Shown here piece by piece: positions 19,023-29,356 of a stretch of DNA of 64,000 bases. The position numbers and the translations under genes were made by a program. Below the pieces are notes generated by a model. It searched no databases. It was not told where the DNA came from and worked only from the letters and a program-made list of their open reading frames with translations. Within the stretch, counting starts at the first letter, position 1. Each line of letters opens with the position of its first letter. The DNA is from Vibrio pelagius (GTDB taxonomy: Bacteria; Pseudomonadota; Gammaproteobacteria; Enterobacterales; Vibrionaceae), in the NCBI RefSeq assembly GCF_024347575.1, contig NZ_AP025503.1:2542001-2606000 (forward strand). The letters are read 5' to 3'.

Positions 19023-19088
19023 TCGCGACTAGTAAAAAAAGACGAAAAACAACCACGTTTTACACTCATCTGTTTTTAATAGTCGCGA
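19023..19088 (-). promoter_or_regulatory. Long stem-loop in the pnp leader (RNase III-type)
   Basis: TCGCGACTA (19023-19031) and TAGTCGCGA (19080-19088) form a perfect 9-bp stem that continues, after one mismatch, into an A/T-rich helix (TAAAAA paired with TTTTTA). It starts about 65 bases before the pnp start codon. E. coli pnp has a comparable leader stem that RNase III cuts and PNPase then uses to control itself. The rest of the 363-bp gap 18960-19322 holds the rpsO terminator and nothing else I recognise. Confidence 0.65.
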
Positions 19089-19271
19089 CCTATTGGCCGA
19101 CATCTGTGACTGTCATTGTTGAGTAAAGTGAAGTGCCAGAGTTTCATAGAATTACTGGCGTGCAAGAGTATAAACTATTTTTCTGACAAGAGACATTTTC
19201 AGAGCCAAAAAACGAGTTTACAGCACACATAGCAGGTGCTTTTCTCTGCGTTGTGACGATATTTCAAATAT

Positions 19272-19303
19272 AAAAAAAGCCCCAGCAGTTGCTGAGGCTC
19301 TTT
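19272..19303 (-). terminator. rpsO terminator
   Basis: Minus strand GAGCCTCAGC, AACT, GCTGGGGCT (one G-T mismatch pair) followed by seven T. It lies between rpsO and pnp; partial readthrough would explain rpsO-pnp co-transcription. Confidence 0.85.
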
Positions 19304-19322
19304 CATCAAATTCGAGATTTGA

Positions 19323-19592
19323 TTAGCGACGTAGACCTAGACGCTTGATAAGCTCTTGGTAACGACCAAGATCTTTACCTTTTAGGTAGTCTAGAAGCTT
19401 ACGACGGCTAGAAACCATACGTAGAAGACCACGACGGCTGTGGTGATCGCCTTTGTGAGCTTTGAAGTGACCTTGTAGGTGGTTGATAGAAGCAGTAAGT
19501 AGAGCTACTTGTACTTCTGGTGAACCTGTGTCGCCTTCAGAGCGCGCGTATTCTGCAACGATTGCTGCTTTAGTTTCTGCATTCAGAGACAT
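19323..19592 (-). CDS. rpsO: 30S ribosomal protein S15
   Basis: Primary 16S rRNA binding protein, 89 residues, the usual size. [32 protein letters not shown] is the diagnostic N-terminus; [26 protein letters not shown] is the rRNA-contact region. AGGAGA precedes the ATG. S15 is known in E. coli to repress its own translation through a leader pseudoknot; I did not resolve one here. Confidence 0.99.
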   Translation of the reverse strand: MSLNAETKAAIVAEYARSEGDTGSPEVQVALLTASINHLQGHFKAHKGDHHSRRGLLRMVSSRRKLLDYLKGKDLGRYQELIKRLGLRR

Positions 19593-19728
19593 AATTCTCT
19601 CCTGATAAGAGTAGTTTGATATTTGTAGCAGCCAATCTCTGATTCAGCCGCTACGCGAGCCGTGGATTATAGGGAAGTTTGCCTAGTGGTGCAATAACAA
19701 TCTATCGCGATCTCACTGAACGAAAAAC

Positions 19729-19764
19729 AAAAAAGCAGAAGACCTAAATGGGACTTCTGCTTTT
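19729..19764 (-). terminator. Terminator after truB
   Basis: Minus strand GCAGAAG, twelve-base loop, CTTCTGC followed by TTTTTT. Ends the rimP-nusA-infB-rbfA-truB unit before rpsO. Confidence 0.85.
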
Positions 19765-19799
19765 CGCAGCATATAAACGAAGATTGCACTTAATCTTGT

Positions 19800-20753
19800 T
19801 TACGCTTGCGGCTCTTCTTCACGGAAAACCACCAAGCGTTTTGGGGCTACACGACCATCATTATCGATCTGAGCCACACCGACAAACAGTTTCTCTTCAC
19901 CACTTGTCATACGCACTGTGCCTTCTGCTGGTGCACCAGCAACTTGTACTGGCATACCGTGCTGAACTAAATCTGTCAGCTCCGCATTCAGGTTCACTTC
20001 TGGTAGATCTTCTACTGCGGTGTCCATTGGCATCAACAGGGGATCAAGCAACTCTTTAGGTGCAATATCTTGCTGTTGAGCTTGCTCTAGGATCTCGTTC
20101 AACTGCTCTAGCGTTACCATACGCTCGTATGGGTACTTTGCAACACCGGTACGACGCAGCATGGTTACGTGCGCGCCACAGCCTAGCATTTCGCCCAGAT
20201 CGTCAGTGATGGTACGGATGTAAGTGCCTTTTGAACAGTGCACTTCCATCTCCACTTCATCACCTTCAAAGCGAAGCAAGTCGATAGAGTAAACCGTGAT
20301 CTTACGAGATTCACGTGGTACTTCGATGCCTGCACGCGCGTATTCATACAAAGGCTTACCTTGGTACTTTAACGCCGAGAACATGGATGGAACTTGGTCG
20401 GTTTCACCCTTGAAGCTCTCAATGCAGCGCTCAAGCTGCTCGCGAGTGACATTCACTTCGCGAGTTTCAACAACTTCGCCATCAGAATCGGAAGTGTTGG
20501 TACGCTCACCTAGCTTAGCGATCACAACATAACGTTTATCAGAATCTAATAGAAACTGAGAAAACTTGGTTGCTTCACCTAAACAGATTGGTAGCATGCC
20601 TGTCGCAAGAGGATCCAAAGCACCGGTGTGCCCTGCTTTCTCTGCAAAGTAAATACGCTTTACTTTCTGCAGTGCGTCATTCGATGAGATGCCTGTCGGC
20701 TTATCTAATAAAATAACCCCGTTAATCGGGCGACCTTTACGACGGCGAGCCAT
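19800..20753 (-). CDS. truB: tRNA pseudouridine-55 synthase
   Basis: Makes pseudouridine 55 in the T loop of tRNAs, 317 residues. The catalytic aspartate lies in [24 protein letters not shown] near residues 42-60. The N-terminal [19 protein letters not shown] and the [12 protein letters not shown] region are typical, and a PUA-like C-terminal domain follows. The start overlaps the rbfA stop by one base, showing translational coupling. Confidence 0.98.
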   Translation of the reverse strand: MARRRKGRPINGVILLDKPTGISSNDALQKVKRIYFAEKAGHTGALDPLATGMLPICLGEATKFSQFLLDSDKRYVVIAKLGERTNTSDSDGEVVETREVNVTREQLERCIESFKGETDQVPSMFSALKYQGKPLYEYARAGIEVPRESRKITVYSIDLLRFEGDEVEMEVHCSKGTYIRTITDDLGEMLGCGAHVTMLRRTGVAKYPYERMVTLEQLNEILEQAQQQDIAPKELLDPLLMPMDTAVEDLPEVNLNAELTDLVQHGMPVQVAGAPAEGTVRMTSGEEKLFVGVAQIDNDGRVAPKRLVVFREEEPQA

Positions 20754-21163
20754 TACTCTTCACCTTCCGATGTTGATTCATCACGGCCAGCAGCCTGTTG
20801 CTTACGCTTGTCTTCGCTTACCACTTCAGACACTAGGTTAGACATACGCATACCTTCAACCAAAGTGTTGTCGTAAGTGAAACGAATTTCTGGTGTTAGG
20901 CGTAGGCGGATACGCTTACCTAGCATCATACGTAGTTGAGGCTCGTGCTCTTTCAGTGCAGCTAGGCTCGACTCTGGTGTTTGCTCGCCCACACATAGGA
21001 AAGTAACGAATACTTTTGCGTAAGCAAGGTCACGAGAAACCTCTACATCAGAGATAGTAACCATACCGATACGTGAATCACGAACTTCACGTTGCAGCAT
21101 GATGGCTAGCTCTTTTTGTAGTTGCTGAGACACGCGCTGCGTGCGGCTAAATTCTTTTGACAT
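20753..21163 (-). CDS. rbfA: 30S ribosome-binding factor A
   Basis: Late 30S maturation factor with a KH-like fold, 136 residues. [31 protein letters not shown] and [22 protein letters not shown] are the family signature. Its C-terminal tail is charged. The stop codon overlaps the truB start. It is 133 bases downstream of infB, with a GC-rich hairpin in the gap. Confidence 0.98.
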   Translation of the reverse strand: MSKEFSRTQRVSQQLQKELAIMLQREVRDSRIGMVTISDVEVSRDLAYAKVFVTFLCVGEQTPESSLAALKEHEPQLRMMLGKRIRLRLTPEIRFTYDNTLVEGMRMSNLVSEVVSEDKRKQQAAGRDESTSEGEE

Positions 21164-21184
21164 TTTCTTTTCTCACTTAGAAAG

Positions 21185-21215
21185 ATGGGGGGCTTGGTAA
21201 TAACCAGCCCCCCAT
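21185..21215 (-). other. Strong hairpin between infB and rbfA
   Basis: ATGGGGGGCT-GG paired with CC-AGCCCCCCAT (one bulge), five-base loop. No T run follows on the minus strand, so it is unlikely to be an intrinsic terminator. A role as RNA processing or stability element is inferred. Confidence 0.7.
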
Positions 21216-21296
21216 GGTGTATTCAACAACCGATTACCACTTACCTATACCAGTAATGTTAGTAACCTTAGTCAATATGTCGAGTCAGCGGACTGA

Positions 21297-23984
21297 TTAG
21301 TCTAGAGTACGCTTAACTTCAACGATTTCGAATACTTCGATTTGGTCACCAACGCGAACATCATTGTAGTTCTTAACGCCGATACCACACTCGTAGCCAT
21401 TCTTAACTTCTTGTACGTCATCTTTAAAGCGACGTAGTGACTCTAGTTCACCTTCGTAGATAACAACGTTGTCGCGTAGTACGCGGATTGGGTTGTTACG
21501 CTTGATCGTACCTTCAGTAACCATACAACCTGCGATTGCACCAAGCTTAGGCGACTTGAACACGTCACGTACTTGAGCAAGACCGATGATCTCTTGTTTG
21601 AACTCAGGAGCAAGCATACCGCCCATCGCCTGTTTCACTTCGTCGATCAGTTGGTAGATGATTGAGTAGTAACGTAGATCTAGGTTTTCGTTCTCAACAG
21701 TACGACGAGCTGTCGCGTCTGCACGAACGTTGAAGCCTAGGATGATAGCGTTAGATGCTGCTGCAAGTACTGCATCAGTTTCTGTAATACCACCAACACC
21801 AGAACCTACGATGTTCACTTTAACTTCGTCAGTAGACAGTTTCAGTAGAGAGTCTGCAATAGCTTCTACAGAACCTTGTACGTCAGCCTTAAGAACAACG
21901 TTAAGCTCAGCAACTTCACCAGCTGCCATGTTAGAGAACATGTTCTCTAGTTTCGCTTTCTGTTGACGTGCTAGTTTCACGTCACGGAATTTACCTTGAC
22001 GGTAGTTCGCTACTTCACGTGCTTTACGCTCATCACGTACAACTGTTGCTTCATCACCAGATGCTGGTACACCAGAAAGACCTAGGATCTCTACTGGGAT
22101 AGATGGGCCTGCAGATGTTACTTCTTGACCGTTCTCATCGCGCATTGCACGAACACGGCCGTACTCTTGACCACAAAGAACGATGTCGCCCTTGTTTAGA
22201 GTACCAGACTGTACAAGTACAGTAGCAACTGGACCACGGCCTTTATCTAGGCGAGATTCTACAACCACACCAGATGCCATGCCTTCTTCTACTGCTGTTA
22301 GTTCTAGAACTTCAGATTGTAGAAGGATAGTCTCTAGAAGACCTTCGATGTTAGTACCTTGTTTCGCAGAGATGTGAACGAACATGTTCTCACCGCCCCA
22401 CTCTTCAGGGATAACGTCGTACTGTGCCAGCTCGTTCTTAACGTTGTCTGGGTTAGCATCTTCTTTATCGATCTTGTTTACAGCAACGATTAGCGGTACT
22501 TCAGCAGCTTTCGCGTGCTGGATCGCTTCGATCGTTTGTGGCATTACGCCATCGTCTGCTGCTACTACTAGAACAACGATATCTGTCGCTTGAGCACCAC
22601 GAGCACGCATTGCTGTAAATGCCGCGTGTCCAGGAGTATCAAGGAAAGTGATCATGCCGTTGTCAGTTTCAACGTGGTATGCACCGATGTGCTGCGTGAT
22701 ACCGCCCGCTTCGCCTGAAGCAACGTGAGCTTTACGGATGTAGTCAAGTGTAGACGTTTTACCGTGGTCAACGTGACCCATGATAGTTACAACAGGAGCA
22801 CGTGGAACCGCTTCAGCGTTGTTGTCACGGTCGTTTAGTACCGCTTCTTCTAGCTCGTTCTCTTTACGTAGGATTACCTTGTGACCCATCTCTTCAGCAA
22901 CAAGTTGTGCTGTCTCTTGGTCGATCACTTGGTTGATAGTCGCCATAGCGCCCATCTTCATCATTACTTTGATAACTTCAGTTGCTTTAACCGCCATTTT
23001 GCTAGCCAGTTCAGAAACAACGATAGTTTCACCGATAACAACATCAGCTTTCGCTACAGATGCTGTCTTATCGAAGCCCTGTTGCATTGAAGTTGGTTTA
23101 GCCAGTTTACCTTTACCGCCACGACCACGTTGGTTACGACCACCACGGTTGTTAGTAGCTTGCTTGTCAGCTGGCTTCTTCTTACGACGACGAGGCGCCT
23201 TCTCTTCTTTCTGGTCAGCTGCATCTTCCGCTTCACGAGCGTACGTAGAAGTTGTCACATGGTAGTCCGCAGACTTCTCTTGCTCTTGCTTCTTCTGCTC
23301 TTCTTCAGACCAGCGCGCTTCGTTCTCTTCTGCTAGTTTACGTGCTTCTTCAACTAGCTTCGCCGCTTCAGCTTCAGCTTTACGCTGTGCTTCTTGCTCT
23401 TGACGAGCTTTTAGCTCATCCGCTTCTTTTTTCGCTTGTGCGTTAGCGTCTGCATTTTTTGCATTCATGTCTTTTTTAGCCTTATCAGCTTGTGCGCGTT
23501 TTGCTTTTTCTTCAGCTTCACGTTTTGCGTCCGCTTCACGTTTTGCCTTCTCTTCAGCTTCGCGCTGTGCTTTCTCTGCAGCTTCACGTTTCGCTTGCTC
23601 TTCAGCTTCACGACGTGCTTTCTCTTCAGCTTCACGCTTCGCTGCTTCCTCAGCTTCACGTTTCGCTTCATCTTCAATAGCGCTGCGCTTCACGTAAGTA
23701 CGCTTCTTGCGTACTTCTACTTGAACATCCTTACTCTTACCGCCTCCAGCGGCAACACTTAGCGTGCTGCGGGTCTTGCGTTGAAGAGTTAAACGAGTCG
23801 GTTCTGCTTCACCAGATGTATCACCATGCTCTTTCTTAAGATGCGTCAGTAATGCTTGTTTTTCTGAATCAGTAACTTGATCCGACCCTGTTTTCTTCAT
23901 GCCTGCATCAGCAAGTTGTTCAATTAAGCGGTCAACTGGCGTACCAATCTCTTCACTCAGTGCTTTAACTGTTAATTGTGTCAT
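21297..23984 (-). CDS. infB: Translation initiation factor IF-2
   Basis: GTPase that brings fMet-tRNA to the 30S subunit, 895 residues. IF2_N domain at 1-50 ([29 protein letters not shown]), a second small IF2-associated region, a long charged linker (about 100-300) made of Glu/Ala/Lys/Arg repeats, the G domain near 395-565 with GHVDHGKTS at about 402-410, DTPGHAAF and NKID, then domains II-IV ending [12 protein letters not shown]. Internal start codons produce shorter IF2 forms in E. coli; this cannot be settled here. It is followed by rbfA and preceded by nusA with a 22-base gap. Confidence 0.98.
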   Translation of the reverse strand: MTQLTVKALSEEIGTPVDRLIEQLADAGMKKTGSDQVTDSEKQALLTHLKKEHGDTSGEAEPTRLTLQRKTRSTLSVAAGGGKSKDVQVEVRKKRTYVKRSAIEDEAKREAEEAAKREAEEKARREAEEQAKREAAEKAQREAEEKAKREADAKREAEEKAKRAQADKAKKDMNAKNADANAQAKKEADELKARQEQEAQRKAEAEAAKLVEEARKLAEENEARWSEEEQKKQEQEKSADYHVTTSTYAREAEDAADQKEEKAPRRRKKKPADKQATNNRGGRNQRGRGGKGKLAKPTSMQQGFDKTASVAKADVVIGETIVVSELASKMAVKATEVIKVMMKMGAMATINQVIDQETAQLVAEEMGHKVILRKENELEEAVLNDRDNNAEAVPRAPVVTIMGHVDHGKTSTLDYIRKAHVASGEAGGITQHIGAYHVETDNGMITFLDTPGHAAFTAMRARGAQATDIVVLVVAADDGVMPQTIEAIQHAKAAEVPLIVAVNKIDKEDANPDNVKNELAQYDVIPEEWGGENMFVHISAKQGTNIEGLLETILLQSEVLELTAVEEGMASGVVVESRLDKGRGPVATVLVQSGTLNKGDIVLCGQEYGRVRAMRDENGQEVTSAGPSIPVEILGLSGVPASGDEATVVRDERKAREVANYRQGKFRDVKLARQQKAKLENMFSNMAAGEVAELNVVLKADVQGSVEAIADSLLKLSTDEVKVNIVGSGVGGITETDAVLAAASNAIILGFNVRADATARRTVENENLDLRYYSIIYQLIDEVKQAMGGMLAPEFKQEIIGLAQVRDVFKSPKLGAIAGCMVTEGTIKRNNPIRVLRDNVVIYEGELESLRRFKDDVQEVKNGYECGIGVKNYNDVRVGDQIEVFEIVEVKRTLD
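23500..23680 (-). repeat. Degenerate 24-30 bp repeats inside infB
   Basis: The coding sequence repeats units of about 8 codons of the form KREAEEKA. On the plus strand this shows as repeated CTTCAGCTTCACG. The units vary in length and sequence. It encodes the charged alpha-helical IF2 linker and is the reason that long false reading frames appear opposite it. Confidence 0.85.
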
Positions 23985-24006
23985 ACCGCTTTCTCTCCTT
24001 GCTGAA

Positions 24007-25494
24007 TTATTCTTCGTCGCCGAACCAACAGATGTTACGTGCAGCCATAATTAGCTCGCCCGCACGCTCTGCAGTTAGGTCTTCAATGCCTTCTAGTTCA
24101 TCAACGCCTTGGTCAGCTAGGTCTTCTAGTGTTGCTACACCTTTCGCTGCCAGTTTGTACGCCATTTCACGCTCTAGGCCTTCAAGTGCTAGAAGGTCTT
24201 CTGCTGGCTCAACACCGTCAAATGTCTCTTCTTTCGCTAGTGCTAGCGTTGTTAGAGCATCTTTAGCACGGCTACGTAGCTCTTCTACGATGTCTTCGTC
24301 TAGACCATCAATTTCTAGAAGCTCGTTTACTGGTACGTAAGCAACTTCTTCTAGCGTAGAGAAACCTTCTTCAACAAGCATTTGAGCGAAGTCTTCTTCG
24401 ATGTCTAGGTGCTTCATGAAGTTTTCAATAGAAGCAACGGCTTCTTCTTGGTGTTTCTTCTGAAGGTCTTCAACTGTCATCACGTTCAGTTCCCAACCAG
24501 TCAGTTGAGACGCTAGACGAACGTTTTGACCGCTACGGCCGATAGCTTGCGCTAGGTTGTCAGCTTCAACAGCGATGTCCATAGAGTGTGCATCTTCATC
24601 AACGATGATAGAAGCAACGTCTGCTGGAGCCATTGCGTTGATAACAAATTGTGCTGGGTTATCGTCCCAAAGCACGATATCGATACGCTCACCGCCAAGT
24701 TCGCTTGATACCGCTTGTACACGTGCACCACGCATACCAACACACGCACCTACTGGGTCAATGCGCTTGTCGTTTGTTTTCACAGCGATTTTAGCACGAG
24801 AACCAGCGTCACGTGCAGCACCTTTTAGTTCAATCAGCTCTTCACCGATCTCTGGTACTTCTACGCGGAATAGCTCAGCAAGCATTTCTGGCTTAGAACG
24901 AGTGATGAACAGTTGGAAACCACGCGCTTCAGGTGCAACTTTGTAAAGAAGACCACGTACACGGTCGCCTGGACGGAAGTTTTCACGAGGAAGTTGGTCA
25001 TCACGTAAGATAACTGCTTCAGCGTTGTTACCTAGGTCTAGGATAATAGTATCGCGGTTAACTTTCTTAACGACGCCTGTTACTAGCTCGCCTTCGTTGT
25101 CGATGAACTGCTCAACGATTTGTGCGCGCTCAGCTTCACGAACTTTCTGTACGATAACTTGCTTAGCCGTTTGAGTCGTAATACGGTCGAATGTTACAGA
25201 CTCAATCTCGTCTTCGATGAAACCACCAAGTTCGATTGTTTCGTCTTCGAACTGTGCTGCTTCTAATGAGATCTCTTTTGTTGGATTCTCAACTTCTTCA
25301 ACCGCTTCCCAACGACGGAAAGTTTCGAAATCACCAGTCTTACGGTCGATCTCTACGCGAACTTCGATTTCGAATTCGCTTTTCTTTTTCGTTGCTGTAG
25401 CAAGCGCGATTTCAAGCGCTTCAAAAATACGCTCACGAGGAACTGCTTTCTCGTTAGAAACAGCTTCTACTACCGCCAAAATTTCTTTGTTCAT
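24007..25494 (-). CDS. nusA: Transcription termination/antitermination protein NusA
   Basis: RNA polymerase elongation factor acting in pausing, termination and antitermination. 495 residues, identical in length to E. coli NusA. N-terminal RNAP-binding domain ([28 protein letters not shown]), S1 domain about 135-200 ([21 protein letters not shown]), KH1/KH2 about 200-345 ([29 protein letters not shown]), then two acidic helix-hairpin-helix repeats in the C-terminal 135 residues, the autoinhibitory AR1/AR2 repeats of gammaproteobacteria. Confidence 0.98.
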   Translation of the reverse strand: MNKEILAVVEAVSNEKAVPRERIFEALEIALATATKKKSEFEIEVRVEIDRKTGDFETFRRWEAVEEVENPTKEISLEAAQFEDETIELGGFIEDEIESVTFDRITTQTAKQVIVQKVREAERAQIVEQFIDNEGELVTGVVKKVNRDTIILDLGNNAEAVILRDDQLPRENFRPGDRVRGLLYKVAPEARGFQLFITRSKPEMLAELFRVEVPEIGEELIELKGAARDAGSRAKIAVKTNDKRIDPVGACVGMRGARVQAVSSELGGERIDIVLWDDNPAQFVINAMAPADVASIIVDEDAHSMDIAVEADNLAQAIGRSGQNVRLASQLTGWELNVMTVEDLQKKHQEEAVASIENFMKHLDIEEDFAQMLVEEGFSTLEEVAYVPVNELLEIDGLDEDIVEELRSRAKDALTTLALAKEETFDGVEPAEDLLALEGLEREMAYKLAAKGVATLEDLADQGVDELEGIEDLTAERAGELIMAARNICWFGDEE

Positions 25495-25529
25495 TAATCT
25501 AGCCTCTTAAGCTCTTCTCTCAGGGAGAA

Positions 25530-25985
25530 CTAAAATTTAGGGATCAGGTTCGCTTTTGAAATATTGCTGAGGGCGAATTCTTCTTGTTGCCCTTCAACCA
25601 ATACTGTTACGGTTTCGCCTTCAATAGATTGGATATCACCTTTCCATTTACGACGGTTGCCGACAGCCATTTTCAAAACGATGCTTACCTCGTGACCAAT
25701 AAATTGTTGGTAATGCTCTGCTTTGAACAGTGGTCTTTCTAAACCTGGTGAAGACACTTCAAGGTTATAAGCCACTGAAATTGGATCTTCAACGTCCATT
25801 ACGGCACTTACTTGGTGACTTACTTCTGCACAGTCATCCACATTGATACCGTTTGGTGAATCGATGTAAATACGTAGCGTTGAGTGCTCACCCGCACGAA
25901 TAAATTCTAATCCAACTAACTCATAACCTGATGCTGCTACTGGAGCTTCAAGCATTTCAGTAAGTTGTCTTTCTAAACCAGTCAT
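25530..25985 (-). CDS. rimP: Ribosome maturation factor RimP
   Basis: 30S assembly factor, 151 residues, the usual size. [45 protein letters not shown] and [15 protein letters not shown] are the family signatures. First protein gene of the rimP-nusA-infB operon; tRNA-fMet and two terminator-like hairpins precede it. Confidence 0.97.
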   Translation of the reverse strand: MTGLERQLTEMLEAPVAASGYELVGLEFIRAGEHSTLRIYIDSPNGINVDDCAEVSHQVSAVMDVEDPISVAYNLEVSSPGLERPLFKAEHYQQFIGHEVSIVLKMAVGNRRKWKGDIQSIEGETVTVLVEGQQEEFALSNISKANLIPKF

Positions 25986-26002
25986 TTAACCACTCCAGAA
26001 AC

Positions 26003-26027
26003 AAAAAAAGGGCTCAAAGCCCAATTT
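26003..26027 (-). terminator. Terminator-like hairpin directly upstream of rimP
   Basis: Minus strand GGGCT, TTG, AGCCC followed by seven T. It lies 17 bases before the rimP start, in the path of readthrough from the tRNA genes, so it probably acts as an attenuator. Confidence 0.75.
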
Positions 26028-26074
26028 AAATTCCAAGCAAACATATCTATTAGCATTTACAAATGCTTAGATAA

Positions 26075-26105
26075 CAAAAAACCCCGTATAAGCCGGGGTT
26101 TTTGT
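26075..26105 (-). terminator. Terminator after the tRNA pair
   Basis: AAAAACCCCG, TATAAG-type loop, CCGGGGTTTTT: near-symmetric with A and T flanks. First of two successive terminators between tRNA-fMet and rimP. Confidence 0.85.
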
Positions 26106-26221
26106 TGCTGGACCCTTATATACTAAGCGCCTTCATAAAATGAGTTACTGCACTTAGTTCACAGTGAGGTTCACACTGTGCAAACTTGCTACCAATCAAG
26201 ACTAAATATAGCACTAAAAAT

Positions 26222-26298
<77 letters not shown>

Positions 26299-26352
26299 TC
26301 CGACTTGCGAGCATTATACGCCCAACAAGATGTTTTACAAGTTTGTAAATAA

Positions 26353-26436
26353 TGGTGCCGAGAGAGGGACTCGAACCCTCACACCATAGGCACCAGCACC
26401 TCATGCTGGCGTGTCTACCAATTTCACCATCTCGGC
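26353..26436 (-). tRNA. leuU: tRNA-Leu (GAG)
   Basis: 84 nt with encoded CCA and a long variable arm. Anticodon stem CCAGC/GCTGG encloses the loop ATGAGGT, giving anticodon GAG. Lies 15 bases past the secG stop and 54 bases before tRNA-fMet, the same secG-leuU-metY-rimP order as E. coli. Confidence 0.97.
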
Positions 26437-26451
26437 ATCAATTCTTTCAGA

Positions 26452-26784
26452 TTATTGTGGAATTTCGTCGCCTTGCGCCGGAACTTCACTCACTGCATCT
26501 TCAGCTTGTTGGATAACTTGACCTTGTGTAGGATCTACCCATTGTGACTCAGTTTTATGTGTAGACATATTACCAAGCACTAAGCTAAGGATAAAAAATG
26601 TAGTTGCAAAAATTGCAGTCATTCGGGTTAGGAAATTTCCTGAGCCACTAGCACCAAACACAGTGTTTGAAGCGCCAGCACCGAAAGAGGCTCCCATATC
26701 TGCGCCTTTACCTTGTTGAATTAACACTAGGCCAATTACACCAAGCGCTGCCAACAGGTAAATCACAAGTAGAACTGTAAACAT
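26452..26784 (-). CDS. secG: Preprotein translocase subunit SecG
   Basis: Small membrane subunit of SecYEG, 110 residues. Two TM helices (about 1-22 and 52-72) frame the conserved [30 protein letters not shown] loop. Start at the ATG at 26784 with AGGTGG upstream; the open frame before it has no family match. The two tRNA genes follow directly, so transcripts from this gene probably carry tRNAs downstream. Confidence 0.96.
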   Translation of the reverse strand: MFTVLLVIYLLAALGVIGLVLIQQGKGADMGASFGAGASNTVFGASGSGNFLTRMTAIFATTFFILSLVLGNMSTHKTESQWVDPTQGQVIQQAEDAVSEVPAQGDEIPQ

Positions 26785-26960
26785 TTTTCCACCTATGTTC
26801 CAAATTGTTGAGCCAGCGCCGTTAAGTATTAACATAAAGTCATGTTATACAGAACAAGGCTAGCGACCTCCTTACTGAAGGCCGAGCAATACTAGCGAAT
26901 GCGACGTACGCTGACAAGTGGAATTTACCAAAAAATAAGCCTTTGACTAACGAACGCTCA

Positions 26961-27020
26961 AAAAAAGGGCAAAACGCTATAAAACCCAGTCGAAAGATAG
27001 GTAAAGCGCCGCCCTTTTTA
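26961..27020 (-). terminator. Long-loop inverted repeat between glmM and secG
   Basis: Minus strand AAAAAGGGC, then GGCGC... with an inner GCGC/GCGT match, then GCCC followed by seven T. The outer arms are 40 bases apart. Best read as the glmM terminator with an irregular apical part, or an attenuator for secG. Nothing else is evident in the 286-bp space between the two genes. Confidence 0.5.
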
Positions 27021-27070
27021 CAATTTTCGCTAGCTAGGTAAGCCACTTTAGTTAATTAGCTAGAGGCAAC

Positions 27071-28411
27071 TTAGCAGCTTGCTTTCACAGCTTCAGCAAT
27101 CTTAAGTGCTGAGTTTTGCACGAGTTCAGCGTCTTCACCTTCCACCATTACACGTAATAGAGGCTCAGTACCCGACTTACGCAGCAATACTCGACCTTTT
27201 TCACCAAGTTCAGCTTCAACTTCAGCAACAGACTGTTTCACAGCTTCAGCTTCAAGTGGATTTGAATCACCACTAAAGCGTACGTTCTCAAGTACTTGTG
27301 GGTAAAGCGTCATACCTTGAGACAATTCATTCAATGACATTTCGCTACCAACAACTGATGCCAGAACTTGCAGCGCCGCAACAATAGCATCACCCGTTGT
27401 GACTTTATCTAGTAGGATGACGTGACCAGAGTTTTCAGCACCGATCTTCCAGTCTTTAGCAAGAAGCTGCTCCATGACATAACGGTCACCCACAGCCGCA
27501 CGAACAAACGGAATACCTAGTTGTTTTAGGCCATTTTCCATGCCAAGGTTTGTCATTAGCGTACCAACAACACCGCCTTTTAGCTCGCCACGACGCAGTG
27601 CATCACGTGCAATAATGTAAGCGATTTGGTCACCATCGACTTTGTTGCCTAGCTCATCAACCATGATGATACGGTCACCATCACCATCAAACGCTAGGCC
27701 AAGATCTGCTTTCTCTTCAACAACGCGAGCTTGCAGAGCTCGTACATCTGTTGCACCAACTTCGTGGTTGATGTTAGTGCCGTTTGGCTCAACACCCATC
27801 GCGATTACGTCAGCACCCAACTCACTGAATACAGCAGGCGCAATGTGGTAAGTCGCACCGTGTGCACAGTCGACAACGATTTTCTTACCCGCAAGGCTCA
27901 ACTCTGATGGGAAAGTGCTCTTACAAAACTCAATATAACGACCCGCAGCATCATTCAGACGAGTTGCTTTACCAAGTTCTGCTGATTCTACACACTCGAT
28001 CTCTTTGTCTAACTCAGCTTCAATCGCCAGTTCGATATCGTCAGGCAGCTTTGTACCTTCAGAAGAGAAGAACTTAATACCATTGTCATAGTAAGGGTTG
28101 TGTGAAGCCGAAATGACGATGCCCGCTTCAGCACGGAAAGTTTGCGTCAAGTATGCTACTGCCGGTGTTGGCATTGGCCCCGTAAAGGTCGCTTTCAGAC
28201 CAGCCGCAGCCAGACCAGCTTCTAGTGCTGATTCCAGCATGTAACCAGAGATACGTGTATCTTTACCTATGATGACTTTCTTTGTGCCTTGTTTTGCAAG
28301 TACACGACCAGCAGCCCAGCCAAGCTTTAGAACAAAATCAGGTGTGATTGGGTACTGACCAACCTTACCGCGTACACCATCTGTACCAAAGTAACGTCTT
28401 TCGTTAGACAT
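27071..28411 (-). CDS. glmM: Phosphoglucosamine mutase
   Basis: Converts glucosamine-6-phosphate to glucosamine-1-phosphate for peptidoglycan and LPS synthesis. 446 residues. Phospho-serine loop [20 protein letters not shown] near residue 102; metal loop [11 protein letters not shown] near 241-250; sugar-binding GAENSGHVI near 323; C-terminal phosphate loop [14 protein letters not shown] near 411. Follows folP in the same direction with a 31-base gap, the standard folP-glmM pair. Confidence 0.98.
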   Translation of the reverse strand: MSNERRYFGTDGVRGKVGQYPITPDFVLKLGWAAGRVLAKQGTKKVIIGKDTRISGYMLESALEAGLAAAGLKATFTGPMPTPAVAYLTQTFRAEAGIVISASHNPYYDNGIKFFSSEGTKLPDDIELAIEAELDKEIECVESAELGKATRLNDAAGRYIEFCKSTFPSELSLAGKKIVVDCAHGATYHIAPAVFSELGADVIAMGVEPNGTNINHEVGATDVRALQARVVEEKADLGLAFDGDGDRIIMVDELGNKVDGDQIAYIIARDALRRGELKGGVVGTLMTNLGMENGLKQLGIPFVRAAVGDRYVMEQLLAKDWKIGAENSGHVILLDKVTTGDAIVAALQVLASVVGSEMSLNELSQGMTLYPQVLENVRFSGDSNPLEAEAVKQSVAEVEAELGEKGRVLLRKSGTEPLLRVMVEGEDAELVQNSALKIAEAVKASC

Positions 28412-28442
28412 GTTGTTTTCCTTAATTATATTTCTATCTTTT

Positions 28443-29282
28443 TTAATGATTGTTATTCATCATTTTAATAATTTGCATTGCTTCCAATGTATCTTCTACA
28501 TCGTGAACTCGAATGATCTGAGCGCCTTTTATGGCGGCAATCGTAGCACAAGTTACACTACCAACCATACAATCGGCAGGTTTCTTATCCAACAACTTAA
28601 AGATCATTGACTTGCGAGACATCCCAGCAAGTATTGGCAAACCAAATGCGTGGAACTTATCAAGGTGCGCTAACAGCTGATAGTTATGCTCGAGCGTCTT
28701 ACCAAACCCAAAGCCAGGGTCCAGAATCAGCTTATCTTTTGATATTCCCACAGCTTCACACGCTGCGATACGCTCTTGAAGAAAATCAGAGACATCTTGC
28801 AACAAGTCATCATAAGTTGGACTGGTTTGCATTGTACGTGGCTGCCCCTGCATATGCATTAGACAGATCGGCACACCTGTTTCGGCTGCCACTTCAAGTG
28901 CGCCTGGTTCTTGCAATGCACGAACATCGTTGATCAGATCAGCGCCTGCAGCAACGGCTTGTCGCATGACCTCGGCTTTACTGGTATCGATAGAAATCCA
29001 CACATCGTGACGTGCGCGAATGGCTTTAATAACCGGTATCACTCGTTCGAGCTCTTCCTCAAGGGACACATCTGGCGCGCCCGGTCGAGTCGACTCACCA
29101 CCGATATCAATAATAGATACACCAGCATCTATCATCTTTTGAGCTTGAGCCAATGCGTTATCTATGGAGTTGTATTTACCACCATCCGAGAAAGAGTCTG
29201 GTGTTACATTTAGGATACCCATCACATGTGGATGGTTGAGAGTAAGGGTTTTGTTGTTTGCTGTTAAGTTCATGAATTCCAT
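28443..29282 (-). CDS. folP: Dihydropteroate synthase
   Basis: Joins p-aminobenzoate to the pterin pyrophosphate in folate synthesis; the sulfonamide target. 279 residues, TIM barrel. [15 protein letters not shown] near residues 21-35, [11 protein letters not shown] near 61, [18 protein letters not shown] and LDPGFGFGK are present. An alternative ATG lies three codons in (29273). A terminator separates it from ftsH upstream. Confidence 0.97.
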   Translation of the reverse strand: MEFMNLTANNKTLTLNHPHVMGILNVTPDSFSDGGKYNSIDNALAQAQKMIDAGVSIIDIGGESTRPGAPDVSLEEELERVIPVIKAIRARHDVWISIDTSKAEVMRQAVAAGADLINDVRALQEPGALEVAAETGVPICLMHMQGQPRTMQTSPTYDDLLQDVSDFLQERIAACEAVGISKDKLILDPGFGFGKTLEHNYQLLAHLDKFHAFGLPILAGMSRKSMIFKLLDKKPADCMVGSVTCATIAAIKGAQIIRVHDVEDTLEAMQIIKMMNNNH

Positions 29283-29309
29283 TCTTTACTGGTCATTAGC
29301 CTAAAAACA

Positions 29310-29341
29310 GAAAAACCCTGAGCGAACACTCAGGGTTTTTA
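29310..29341 (-). terminator. ftsH terminator
   Basis: AAAAACCCTGAG, CGAACA, CTCAGGGTTTTT: 12-bp stem, bidirectional in appearance. Confidence 0.9.
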
Positions 29342-29356
29342 TTAACGATTTAGATA

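Noticed and set aside
23500..23680. CRISPR-like regular repeats
   Set aside because: Repeats vary in length and sequence, lack spacers and are translated as part of IF2.
23054..23762. Several long plus-strand and alternative minus-strand frames opposite infB
   Set aside because: They arise from the repeated Lys/Glu/Ala codons of the IF2 linker; translations are low-complexity (Ser/Phe/Cys-rich) with no start signals.
26840..27046. 68-codon minus-strand frame between glmM and secG
   Set aside because: No ribosome binding site or family resemblance; it covers the inverted repeat that looks like a terminator.
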